Of a DNA stretch of 38,200 nucleotides, positions 15,777-24,147 are shown in pieces. Below the pieces are notes generated by a model. It did no database searches, was not told where the DNA came from, and saw only the letters and a program-made list of their open reading frames with translations. Source of the DNA: Coraliomargarita sp. (GTDB taxonomy: Bacteria > Verrucomicrobiota > Verrucomicrobiia > Opitutales > Coraliomargaritaceae). Position 1 is the stretch's first letter. Each line of letters begins with the position of its first letter. A program made the translations under genes and the position numbers. The stretch lies in contig PAAN01000027.1 in NCBI GenBank assembly GCA_002699365.1, forward strand, positions 1-38,200, in the 5' to 3' direction.

Positions 15777-16883
15777 TCATGTTTTTTGACAACAGTCACG
15801 TTTACGTTTTGAGCGATTGACCTGCCAGTATGCGTTAATGAGTAAGCTAACTAAAAGGATACCCCATAGGTGCCGTTGTAAATGTTCCGCGCTAGCTTGA
15901 TGTTCGTGGAACAATGAGTTTGCAAGGCTATGGCCTAAACTTGAGTCAAGCAACCATCCTGCAATCCAAGCAACACATATTATACTTAAGATATAGATGA
16001 AAGTGGCTTGTCGCCCAATTAATGTCCAGGCAGCGGAGATGGTCGTGGTATTTGTGGCAGGCCCAATAATTAAAAAAACTAATGCTGCACCAGGAGATAA
16101 TCCAGCGCCAATCAAGGCATAGGCCATTGGAATCGAGGCAGTTGCACAAATATATAGTGGTAGGCTAAATAAAGTCGCAAAGAAAAACCCTTTATACCCC
16201 TCGCCTATATGAGTGCTAAGCAAACTTTCTGGAACAAGAGTAGTAATCATACCTGCAATTAGTATACCAAAAATTAAAGTACGAAATAGATCGGCCGGTA
16301 AAACTATGAGTGCGTGCTGCAACGCTTGGGGTAAATTTGTGCGAGCAGAAGTATTATGGGGTCTTTTTTTATCTGGCGCCAAAGCTTTCAAATTAGAGCT
16401 CTGCGCGATTTTATTAATAGGCGTAAGTTTTGTATCATTAATAATTAGCGTATTTTTTGGCACTAATTTCTTTGAAATTAGCTGAACTAGTAGCCCTGAA
16501 ATAATCCCTGAAATAAAGGCAACAAGAACGCGTATAAACGTGAATAATCCACCCATCAGCGCATAGGTAGCAAGTATACTATCCACTCCAGTTTGGGGGG
16601 TAGAGCTTAAAAATGAGGCAGTCGCTCCCTTACTAGCGCCACTCTTGCGCAGCGATGCTGCGACTGGAATTACCGAGCAAGAGCATAATGGCATTGGGAT
16701 CCCAATAATCGTTGCTTTAAGAATACTTCTAAGGCTTTGCTTCCCTAGTTGCTGACGAACAAAAGTAGGATTTATTAGCCATTGGAGCAGCCCTGCCACA
16801 GAAAAACCAGTAATTAGGTAGGGAGCCATTTCTGTTAGTAGAGACCAACTATTATACAGTACTTCAATAAAAAGTAGGATCAT
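15777..16883 (-). CDS. DUF318/UPF0718-type permease, putative metal or metalloid efflux
   Basis: The 368-residue protein has eight or more hydrophobic segments and the signature boxes of the permease family that includes ArsP and the SO_0444-type Cu/Zn exporters. These are PLCSCSVIPVAASLRKSGASKG near residue 60, SFLSSTPQTGVDSI after it, and in the second half IPMAYALIGAGLSPGAALVFLIIGPATNT. The two halves look like an internal repeat around a soluble loop (about 140-180). It ends in a short basic, cysteine-containing tail (KRKRDCCQKT). It is divergent from a DtxR/MntR-type regulator with a near-palindrome between them, suggesting metal-controlled expression. The substrate is not decided. Confidence 0.8.
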   Translation of the reverse strand: MILLFIEVLYNSWSLLTEMAPYLITGFSVAGLLQWLINPTFVRQQLGKQSLRSILKATIIGIPMPLCSCSVIPVAASLRKSGASKGATASFLSSTPQTGVDSILATYALMGGLFTFIRVLVAFISGIISGLLVQLISKKLVPKNTLIINDTKLTPINKIAQSSNLKALAPDKKRPHNTSARTNLPQALQHALIVLPADLFRTLIFGILIAGMITTLVPESLLSTHIGEGYKGFFFATLFSLPLYICATASIPMAYALIGAGLSPGAALVFLIIGPATNTTTISAAWTLIGRQATFIYILSIICVAWIAGWLLDSSLGHSLANSLFHEHQASAEHLQRHLWGILLVSLLINAYWQVNRSKRKRDCCQKT

Positions 16884-16933
16884 GTTTTTAGCGTAGGAGT
16901 TTTACGTAGGCTGACAATCAGTCTTTACTTTGA

Positions 16934-16961
16934 TTTTGCTAAATTATCATAATAGCGAAAA
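16934..16961. promoter_or_regulatory. candidate metalloregulator operator between permease and DtxR/MntR genes
   Basis: TTTTGCTA (16934-16941) is mirrored by TAGCGAAAA (16953-16961), an imperfect dyad with one extra base. A CATAAT -10-like box (16948-16953) with TTTACT (16924-16929) 18 bases upstream, pointing toward the regulator gene, lies inside it, so binding could block that promoter. It does not match the classical DtxR box. Confidence 0.4.
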
Positions 16962-16998
16962 GTCTTGGCTAGTTCCTTGCACTCTATGATCCTGCGAT

Positions 16999-17655
16999 AT
17001 GCCTAGCGCTACAGTTGAAGATTATATTAAGCAAATTTACCTTATATCCGACCAGATTGGTATAAAAGAGGTCGCCATGGGACGGGTCGCAGATGCTCTA
17101 GGTGTTGTTCCAGGCACGGCTACGACCATGGTGAAAGCATTAGCAGCGGCGGGATTAGCTAATTATGCACCTCGAGTCGGGGTTAGCCTAACTGGGCAAG
17201 GTCATGTGCTAGCTTTGCATGTACTGCGTAGGCACCGCTTGATTGAGCAATTTTTGGTAGAGCAGCTCGGATATGATTGGTCGGAGGTACATGAGGAGGC
17301 AGAGCAATTAGAGCATGTTATTTCTGAGCGTTTACTCGAGCGTATTGACAAGATTCTAGGTCACCCAACTGTTGATCCTCACGGAGATCCTATCCCTTCT
17401 GCAAGCGGTGAAATGTCTGAGAGTCAGCTCGAATCATTCCTGCAATGTCCATTAAACAAGACGCTAAGAATAGCACGCATAGCAGACCAGAATCCTGATT
17501 TTTTATCATATATTGCTCGATCTGGACTGAATCCTGGGGCAAGTGTTACAATCACGCTACGTGATAGCCGAGCAGAGTCCGTGCAGTTACTTGCTCGTGG
17601 GCAGCAGCTTAGCATGGGTTGGGGCGCTGCAGCTAAAGTCTTGGTCGAACGATAA
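16999..17655 (+). CDS. DtxR/MntR-family metal-dependent transcriptional regulator
   Basis: The 218-residue protein has an N-terminal winged helix (SATVEDYIKQIYLISDQIG to VSLTGQGHVLALHVLRRHRLIEQFL), a dimerization and metal domain, and a C-terminal SH3/FeoA-like domain (GASVTITLRDSRAESVQLLA). Metal ligands can be read almost at DtxR numbering: His79, Glu83, His98, Glu102, Glu105, His106. Position 102 is Glu instead of the Cys of DtxR, and Asp8 replaces Met10; both changes resemble the manganese sensor MntR. I infer a Mn(II)- rather than Fe(II)-responsive repressor with an SH3 domain. It is divergent from a permease gene across 115 bases. Confidence 0.87.
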   Translation: MPSATVEDYIKQIYLISDQIGIKEVAMGRVADALGVVPGTATTMVKALAAAGLANYAPRVGVSLTGQGHVLALHVLRRHRLIEQFLVEQLGYDWSEVHEEAEQLEHVISERLLERIDKILGHPTVDPHGDPIPSASGEMSESQLESFLQCPLNKTLRIARIADQNPDFLSYIARSGLNPGASVTITLRDSRAESVQLLARGQQLSMGWGAAAKVLVER

Positions 17656-17703
17656 TCCTTAACTTTCTGATGGGCCTCGACCAATCGTTATCGACACTTG
17701 TGG

Positions 17704-18153
17704 CTATTCAGTGCGCTCCATGGGAAGTGCATTAGGCGCTGCTACTACCATTACTGGAGTTTTTGTTCGAACCCATACCTGTTGCTCTTTAAAATTTTTT
17801 GCTGTCACTGCCTCGCAAGCCTCACCAATTGTTTTAACGGGCATACGAATTCCTTTGGGAGTTGTATTAAATTCATAGGCCGCACGTATAATCCGATCCC
17901 CAGTACTTGAGGCACTTTCATCTTCAGGGATTTGAACAATCCAACCAGTTAGATCCTTTTTTACAAGTGAACCATCATTGTCAGATAGTAGGATAGTATA
18001 TTGTTTTTTAACTGGAGGCGGACGGTTAGCACGCTCCTCCTCTTCTGCTTGAAGTTCCATTTGAATGTCCTGCATAATTTCATTAATCTTGCGGATATCG
18101 GTCTCATTTCTTTGTAAAATATATTTAAGCGTTTCGACGTCTATTTTTGCCAT
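17704..18153 (-). CDS. uncharacterised 149-residue protein downstream of the M16 protease
   Basis: I do not recognise this gene. Residues 1-45 look like a charged coiled-coil helix (TLKYILQRNETDIRKINEIMQ, then an EEEE run). A proline hinge (RPPPVKKQ) leads to a mixed domain with YTILLSDNDGSL, GWIVQIPEDES and RIIRAAYEFNTTPKG. There is no signal peptide or membrane segment, so it is probably cytoplasmic. It begins 24 bases after the M16 protease gene on the same strand, which suggests one transcript. The composition looks coding and the frame is uninterrupted. Confidence 0.72.
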   Translation of the reverse strand: MAKIDVETLKYILQRNETDIRKINEIMQDIQMELQAEEEERANRPPPVKKQYTILLSDNDGSLVKKDLTGWIVQIPEDESASSTGDRIIRAAYEFNTTPKGIRMPVKTIGEACEAVTAKNFKEQQVWVRTKTPVMVVAAPNALPMERTE

Positions 18154-18177
18154 AATTAAGAAGAGGGTTTAATCAAA

Positions 18178-21100
18178 CTACGTATTGGGCAAGGCGGAAG
18201 TGTCCGGCTCCTTTGAAAAAATCTTTTCAAGTGATCGGAGGTCTACATCTATCTGATCAAGTGTTTTAATGAAGGTTTGTTCTTTAGATTCACCCCAATC
18301 CCATGTTTTACCAATAATATAATGTTTCTCTTTAAGGGGAGCAGTCAGGCTAGTTAGTGATATTGCATCGGAGATCGTGCTAATTTCATGCATGGAGGGG
18401 GAGCTATCGCGTGCTAATTGTGATATGACCAGTAGCTCATCATTCTTACGGTAAACATCAACAATCTCAATGCGCCAGCCTACATCTGGTGCATCTACAT
18501 TAACTCTAATTACTTGCCCTTTACTTTCACCATCTAATGGAACTGTCTCAGTTATGGTCCCGGCTGCTACAATGGCGCAATCATCGGGATTAAAATATTC
18601 ACGAATTGCACGATTCACTTGAGTGGTAGAGGTTTTACTCAGCTCTTCTGGGTAGCGGTCGATATAGTTTACATCTAATCCGCGCTGTAAAAAGCTGTGC
18701 ACTTGATGTGCAACAGCGCGAGTTGTAGAAAGTCGTACTAGATAAGAACCAGATAAAGTCTTAATGGCGCCCTGTATTTCTTTATCGGTTACTCCATAAC
18801 TGTGCCATTCATGAATGATTGAATCGATACTTTTTAGTCCTTCCTCAAGGTTAGATGGCGCGAAGGTAGCATTTAGCGACCAATGTCCAGGAGTTAATAT
18901 ATCACCCTGATGACTTGTGCCTATATGATAGCTAAGACCTTGTTCTTTGCGAACTTTTGTCATCAAGCGAGAATGAAAACTTCCGCCTAGGATGAAATTA
19001 CCAACAGAGAATGGAATATAATCAGCATGAGTGCGTCGTAGTCCTGTATATTCTCCTAGCAGAACAGATACACTTGTTTTGTCGGGTATTTTGAGTCGCT
19101 CTATATCACCTTCCGTAGGCTTTGGGAGCGGGTACTGAGTCACGTAATCGATACCCCCATTCCAACTACCAAAGGCTTCTTCAACTGCGGCAGACAATTG
19201 CTGAAAATCAATGTCACCTGCGAAGACAAGGCGCATGGATTTTGTGCCGTAGTATTTAGCATGGTATTTTTTTAATTCCTCAGCCGAGCTAATGTTTATG
19301 GCATTGATAAGAGAGTCGATCGAATGGGCGTAATTGGGATGCTCCTTTGGATAGAGTATTCTGCTAATCTGGCTTTTTGTCTGGTAGCCTAGATCGTGTT
19401 TAGCTTGAAGCAAATTGGCATTTTTGCGGCGCTTTAATAATTGTAATGCGGCCGTATCGAATGCGGGCTCGCGAAGCTGCTCCGCAAGTAACTTAAAGAC
19501 AGCCCCAGCATCTTTACGTAAAAAACGACCAGAAAAGATTAGGCTGTGCGGGTCTGCTTCAAAGCGAATAGAAGCGCCAAGAGTATCTAGCCACTCAGCA
19601 ATTGTAAAACGATCATTTTTACTAGTTCCTTGATCGAGCATTTCGGCGCACAATGTAGCTACGCTAGGATGCACCGAAGAGTAATATGCCTGTCCGGTTG
19701 CAAAGCTACCAATAAAAGAAACGACATCATCTATAGGCATATCGATAGCGACTAACTCAATTGGTCCAATCCTCTTCGTTTTTATATGAGAGGAAAAATC
19801 AACGGATAAATTAGATACTTCTCTAGAATTAGTTTGTTGGTTTTGAGTGGATGCAGACGCTTCAATGTCATTAATTGTCTTGTGGAAGTCTGGATCTCTA
19901 TAAAAATTTGGTTGTAACAATCCGCTATTAGCAACGGCGCTTTCAATCGAGTTGTCTGGTACATACCATGCAGTTGTTGAGCTTTTTTTTACAAGGTACT
20001 TAGCCGCAACTTGCTGTACTGATTCTGCGCTTACGTTTTGTATTAATTCAGGCAGCGTTATGTAGCTAGCCCAATCGCCCATCGCAATGTATTCATTAAT
20101 TTGACTTGCAATAGCAAAAGGCCCATCTCGTTCGTATACTGTTTGGGCTTTTATTACCGCTTTCGCTCTGGCTAGTTCTTGTTCAGTGACACCGGTTTTT
20201 GTTAGTGTACTGAGTGCGCCGATTATATTTTCCTCAGCAGTTTGATGGCTGGTTTCTTTCGTAAGGTAAGCACCCACGAAAAACAGACTTGGATCGCGTA
20301 GTTGTGGGGCAAAAACGAAGCTATCACGAGCGAAACCTTTGTCGTCTAGAGCCCTATATAGGCGCCCACTTTTCTTTGCGCCGAGTATCTGTTCAATTAA
20401 CTTTAATGCAGCCCAGTCTCTATCGGTGCCACTTGGAACTTTAAAACCGATGGCGACAACACCTACTTCTCCAGCGCGCTCTATGCAGAGACGTCTAGGG
20501 CCAAGCTGTTCTGGCTCTACTGTTTCAATTACTGGGATTGGTTTTGCAGCGCATGGAATGTTTCCATAAGATTGCTGAATCGATGCAAGTGTAGCTTGTT
20601 TATCAAATCCTCCAATTATGGTTAGAGTAGCATTTTCTGGCCAATAGTAAGTATCATAAAACTGTTTTAGCTTCTCTACATTGGTATTTTCTATATCAGA
20701 GCTCCAACCAATAACTGGTTGACCATATGGATGAGCCATGAAGGCAGTCGCGTACATTTCTTTTATCAGGGTACGTACTGGATTATTTTCACCGCGCTGG
20801 TACTCATTGCGAACCACAGTTAGTTCTGATTCTAAGTCATCTTCTTGAATACGTAAATTCCGCATGCGATCGGCCTCCAACTCAATGGCAAGAGCGACAT
20901 GCTCGCATGGTAAAACCGCGTAATAATTTGTGCGATCATAGTAGGTTGTGGCATTGGAGCGTGCACCAATCTGCTCCATTATTTCAGAGTATCCACTAGC
21001 TCCACCCCTATTTTTTGTGCCCTTAAACATCATATGTTCAAGTATGTGAGTTGCTCCTGTTGTTCCTGCTACTTCGTTGCGACCTCCTACATTGTAAGTA

Positions 21101-21297
21101 ACCATTACAGCAGCAACTGGTAATACATCATTCGGAAGTAGTAGTACTGTTAAGCCATTAGACTTTAGCTTATACGCCTCTAGTTCTCCTATTTTATCCA
21201 GCTTTTCAAAGTACTTAGAGCTCTCTGCCCAAAGAGGAACCAAAGTCAGAAAAATAGCGCAGGAGAAGAATGTGACTCGCTTTAGTAGGAAATACAT
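18178..21297 (-). CDS. secreted M16-family (pitrilysin-like) zinc metalloprotease with C-terminal extension
   Basis: The protein starts with a signal peptide (about 24 residues, ending PLWAES), so it is probably periplasmic. The first M16 domain has the inverted zinc motif HILEH (84-88) and the third ligand Glu165 in VVRNEYQ, spaced exactly as in pitrilysin. The second M16 domain (about 505-920) lacks the HxxEH motif, as expected for the non-catalytic half. The predicted role is degradation of peptides in the envelope. At 1039 residues it exceeds the usual two-domain length; the last 114 residues (from about 926) form an additional beta-rich segment (GWRIEIVDVYRKNDELLVI, later HYIIGKTWDWGE) not part of M16. 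A LysR gene lies upstream and a 149-residue unknown gene 24 bases downstream, all on the same strand. Confidence 0.9.
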   Translation of the reverse strand: MYFLLKRVTFFSCAIFLTLVPLWAESSKYFEKLDKIGELEAYKLKSNGLTVLLLPNDVLPVAAVMVTYNVGGRNEVAGTTGATHILEHMMFKGTKNRGGASGYSEIMEQIGARSNATTYYDRTNYYAVLPCEHVALAIELEADRMRNLRIQEDDLESELTVVRNEYQRGENNPVRTLIKEMYATAFMAHPYGQPVIGWSSDIENTNVEKLKQFYDTYYWPENATLTIIGGFDKQATLASIQQSYGNIPCAAKPIPVIETVEPEQLGPRRLCIERAGEVGVVAIGFKVPSGTDRDWAALKLIEQILGAKKSGRLYRALDDKGFARDSFVFAPQLRDPSLFFVGAYLTKETSHQTAEENIIGALSTLTKTGVTEQELARAKAVIKAQTVYERDGPFAIASQINEYIAMGDWASYITLPELIQNVSAESVQQVAAKYLVKKSSTTAWYVPDNSIESAVANSGLLQPNFYRDPDFHKTINDIEASASTQNQQTNSREVSNLSVDFSSHIKTKRIGPIELVAIDMPIDDVVSFIGSFATGQAYYSSVHPSVATLCAEMLDQGTSKNDRFTIAEWLDTLGASIRFEADPHSLIFSGRFLRKDAGAVFKLLAEQLREPAFDTAALQLLKRRKNANLLQAKHDLGYQTKSQISRILYPKEHPNYAHSIDSLINAINISSAEELKKYHAKYYGTKSMRLVFAGDIDFQQLSAAVEEAFGSWNGGIDYVTQYPLPKPTEGDIERLKIPDKTSVSVLLGEYTGLRRTHADYIPFSVGNFILGGSFHSRLMTKVRKEQGLSYHIGTSHQGDILTPGHWSLNATFAPSNLEEGLKSIDSIIHEWHSYGVTDKEIQGAIKTLSGSYLVRLSTTRAVAHQVHSFLQRGLDVNYIDRYPEELSKTSTTQVNRAIREYFNPDDCAIVAAGTITETVPLDGESKGQVIRVNVDAPDVGWRIEIVDVYRKNDELLVISQLARDSSPSMHEISTISDAISLTSLTAPLKEKHYIIGKTWDWGESKEQTFIKTLDQIDVDLRSLEKIFSKEPDTSALPNT

Positions 21298-21383
21298 TAT
21301 CTAATATTAAAATAGTAATTGTGGAGTGCTAGATGGCTAAAATCCCTGACTTTTTCTTAATAAAGTCCACTGAACTGCTCCAA

Positions 21384-22286
21384 CTAAACGGAAGTTTCCG
21401 CTTCCAGTTTTTTGTTTGTGAGTAACTCAATTAATTTTTTCATGGCTGGGGTCTGCACTCGACCTTTTCGATGAATCAGTGCGAGTGGGCGATTATACGT
21501 CTGATTTTTAAAGGTGACTACTTTTAGTAAGCCTTGGGCTTGTTCTCTTATAACTGTTGTCTTTGGAATTATTGCAATACCAGCATTAATTTCTACTGCA
21601 CGTTTTACAGTTTCAACATTATCAAATTCCATGACTAAGTCGATATCGATATTTGAATCTTTAAATATTTTATCAGTAGCTTTTCTAGTTGGTATGTCTG
21701 GCTCGAAGCCAATAATCTTCTGCTTGTTTAGTTCCTGTATATCAACCTCTCCGGCGTGGGCAAAGGGATGCTCAGGGTTGCACGCAAGAATTAGCTCATC
21801 ATCGTGGAAAGGTAATACTTCTAATTGTTTATGTTTTTGTGGATAAGCGATTAATCCGAGGTCAATAGAGTTTGTGAGAATGTCTTCATAGACCATGTTG
21901 GCGCGACGGTACTCGACGCGTACATTTACGTCTGGGTAGATGGACATGAATTTCTTAATGTAAGGCGGTAACTCGTGAAGTCCGATACTGTAGACAGTCG
22001 AAATGTGTATCGTGCCGCTGATAATCTTTTTCATCTCTTGCAACTCGCTGCTAAGTTTATCGTATAGATAAATAATTTCTTTGGCAGAATCGTAGAGCTT
22101 GTGTCCCTCTCGGGTGAGGCGAAATTGTTTTTGGCTACGATCAACAATTAAAATATTAAAGTGCTTTTCCATTGCACGAAGCTGCTGACTAACTGCAGAT
22201 TGTGTAATGCTATTTAATTTGGCAGCACGTGAGAAGCTTTGGCTATCCACTAAATCCGAAAATATTTTAAAGTTTTCAACATGCAT
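21384..22286 (-). CDS. LysR-family transcriptional regulator
   Basis: The 300-residue protein has the N-terminal helix-turn-helix of LysR regulators (FKIFSDLVDSQSFSRAAKLNSITQSAVSQQLRAMEKHF). A substrate-binding domain (about 90-290) begins at SGTIHISTVYSIGLHELPPYIKKF and includes LGLIAYP, ACNPEHPFA and NAGIAIIPKTTV. It is divergent from the yggS-like gene, the usual arrangement for a LysR target, but there is no direct evidence for the target. The effector is unknown. A TACATGTA palindrome covers the start region (22284-22291). Confidence 0.93.
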   Translation of the reverse strand: MHVENFKIFSDLVDSQSFSRAAKLNSITQSAVSQQLRAMEKHFNILIVDRSQKQFRLTREGHKLYDSAKEIIYLYDKLSSELQEMKKIISGTIHISTVYSIGLHELPPYIKKFMSIYPDVNVRVEYRRANMVYEDILTNSIDLGLIAYPQKHKQLEVLPFHDDELILACNPEHPFAHAGEVDIQELNKQKIIGFEPDIPTRKATDKIFKDSNIDIDLVMEFDNVETVKRAVEINAGIAIIPKTTVIREQAQGLLKVVTFKNQTYNRPLALIHRKGRVQTPAMKKLIELLTNKKLEAETSV

Positions 22287-22368
22287 ACATGTACTATAAA
22301 TAGCACTTATTAAAAATCAAATGAATAAAAAGCTTAGCTTATGTAAGTATTAATTTAGCTGGCGATTG

Positions 22369-23070
22369 ATGATAGTTATGATTCCATTAAATACCTTTGA
22401 AGCTAACCTTGAGCAGGTGCAATTACGCATAGCAAAAGCATGCCTAGCTACCGACCGTTCTGTCGATAGTGTCACTTTGCTGCCAGTCACCAAAAACCAT
22501 CCGGTAGATGCCGTATATTATGCTGCAAAACATGGCCTTTTGTCTATCGGCGAGAACCGCGTACAAGAGGCCTCTAAAAAGCGAGAAATCTGTAAGTCTA
22601 CTGTATTTTGGGAGCTCATCGGACATTTGCAGTCGAATAAAGCCAGAGAAGCAGTTATTACTTTTGATCGGATTCAATCAGTCGATTCAATGAAATTATT
22701 AAAAAAGCTCGATCGCTTTGCTAGTGAGGCTGGTAAGTGCCTTCCAGTCCTGCTTCAATGTAATACTGGCAATGACCCCAATAAGTCAGGTTTTTTGCTT
22801 GAATCTATGCCAAGGGCTCTTGAATTAGCTTTATCGCTAAATAGTTTGCAAGTCGATGGACTGATGACAATTGCTCCTCTTGATGACTCTGCCGATTCAG
22901 CGCTGCGTGCTTTTGAGGAGTTGCGTATATTACGTGATAACTTGAGTAGTAAATTTAATATCATACTCCAAGAATTATCGATGGGCATGACCGGTGATTT
23001 AGAGCAAGCCATCGCTGCAGGGTCCACTCAAATTAGAATCGGTACTGCATTGTATGGCACTCGAATATAA
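22369..23070 (+). CDS. YggS/PROSC-family PLP homeostasis protein
   Basis: YggS proteins bind pyridoxal phosphate on a TIM barrel resembling alanine racemase and keep PLP and amino-acid pools in balance; no enzymatic reaction is established. The product shows the PLP lysine in LLPVTKNHPVDAV (Lys42 from this start), then IGENRVQEASKK, WELIGHLQSNKA, LLQCNTGNDPNKSGF, LMTIAP and ELSMGMTGDLEQAIAAGSTQIRIGTALYG. Length about 233 is normal. A TTG at 22366 and an ATG at 22378 are also possible starts; no Shine-Dalgarno sequence decides. aroE follows 68 bases downstream. Confidence 0.93.
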   Translation: MIVMIPLNTFEANLEQVQLRIAKACLATDRSVDSVTLLPVTKNHPVDAVYYAAKHGLLSIGENRVQEASKKREICKSTVFWELIGHLQSNKAREAVITFDRIQSVDSMKLLKKLDRFASEAGKCLPVLLQCNTGNDPNKSGFLLESMPRALELALSLNSLQVDGLMTIAPLDDSADSALRAFEELRILRDNLSSKFNIILQELSMGMTGDLEQAIAAGSTQIRIGTALYGTRI

Positions 23071-23138
23071 ATGGTTATTAGAATTGGTTTTAGAGTCTGC
23101 TTTTAACTACTAATAAGTAAAACAACATAAATACTATT

Positions 23139-24053
23139 TTGGATACTAAACGTACGTACACATTAGATGACTTAGAGAACCTGTTCTTTCCTGGTACTCC
23201 TTTAGCTGTTATCGGCTCGCCAATCGAGCATTCACTTAGTCCAGCCATGCATAATGCCGCACTAAATAAATTACGCAGACAAGACACTCATTTTAATGAT
23301 TGGGCCTATTATCGATTTGAGATTCCTGAGGACGATTTGTTCGATGCACTTCCTAATTTTCATGCGCGTAATTTCATCGGGCTAAATTTAACAGTCCCGC
23401 ATAAAGTTTTGGCGCTACAGTCACTGCAAAGTGTATCTGCAGATGCTAAGTATATGGGTGCAGTAAACACACTTGTGCGTGTGGAGTCTGGATATGCAGG
23501 CTATAATACAGATGGTTATGGTTTAAGGCGTGGCTTAGAAATTGATTTAGATCAGTCCCTTAAAGGTAGTACTGTTTTAATTATTGGGTCGGGAGGCGCA
23601 GCTCGCGCAGCTGCTGTACAAGCCTTACTAGATGGCTGTGATCAATTATTTATCGGTAATCGCTCTCCGGCACGGTTAGCTGGATTAGTCGAAGCTCTAT
23701 CTGCTTTAGGAGGCGACAATTGTGTGCAGACTTTCACCCTGGACCAGTTGCCTAAAAATTTGCCACAAACAGGCATAGCAATTAATGCAACATCTCTTGG
23801 GCTAAATATCGCTGATCCTGCACCGATTGACGTGCATCAATTGCCATCAAATTGGAAAGTGTATGATATGATTTATAATCCTTGTTCTACACAATTTATT
23901 CGTGAGGCTCAATCGTGCGGTCTTTTGGCAGCTAACGGGTTATCCATGTTGGTGCATCAAGGAGCGCATTCACTAAGGTTGTGGTCAAAGAAAAAAGTAG
24001 ACGAGCGGTCGATGCTGGAAGCTGCGATGGAAGCCTTGCATCATTCTTCTTAG
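23139..24053 (+). CDS. aroE: shikimate dehydrogenase (NADP+)
   Basis: AroE reduces 3-dehydroshikimate to shikimate in aromatic amino acid biosynthesis. The 304-residue protein carries the substrate motif VIGSPIEHSLSPAMHN, the catalytic Lys in NLTVPHKVLAL, MGAVNTLV, NTDGYGLRRGL, the cofactor loop IGSGGAARAAAVQAL, the NADP-side motif IGNRSPAR, and INATSLGL. The start is TTG at 23139; no ATG lies in frame before the first core motif. The protein is slightly longer than E. coli AroE (272) because of an N-terminal extension of about 20 residues. A 94-base gap separates it from the prepilin peptidase gene. Confidence 0.95.
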   Translation: MDTKRTYTLDDLENLFFPGTPLAVIGSPIEHSLSPAMHNAALNKLRRQDTHFNDWAYYRFEIPEDDLFDALPNFHARNFIGLNLTVPHKVLALQSLQSVSADAKYMGAVNTLVRVESGYAGYNTDGYGLRRGLEIDLDQSLKGSTVLIIGSGGAARAAAVQALLDGCDQLFIGNRSPARLAGLVEALSALGGDNCVQTFTLDQLPKNLPQTGIAINATSLGLNIADPAPIDVHQLPSNWKVYDMIYNPCSTQFIREAQSCGLLAANGLSMLVHQGAHSLRLWSKKKVDERSMLEAAMEALHHSS

Positions 24054-24147
24054 AATAATATCCTTACTGCGAATTTATCATACTTTCCTTTATTTATATT
24101 TTAGGGGTTAACATCTACTTAGTTAATATGAATTAATTTCACCTGCC

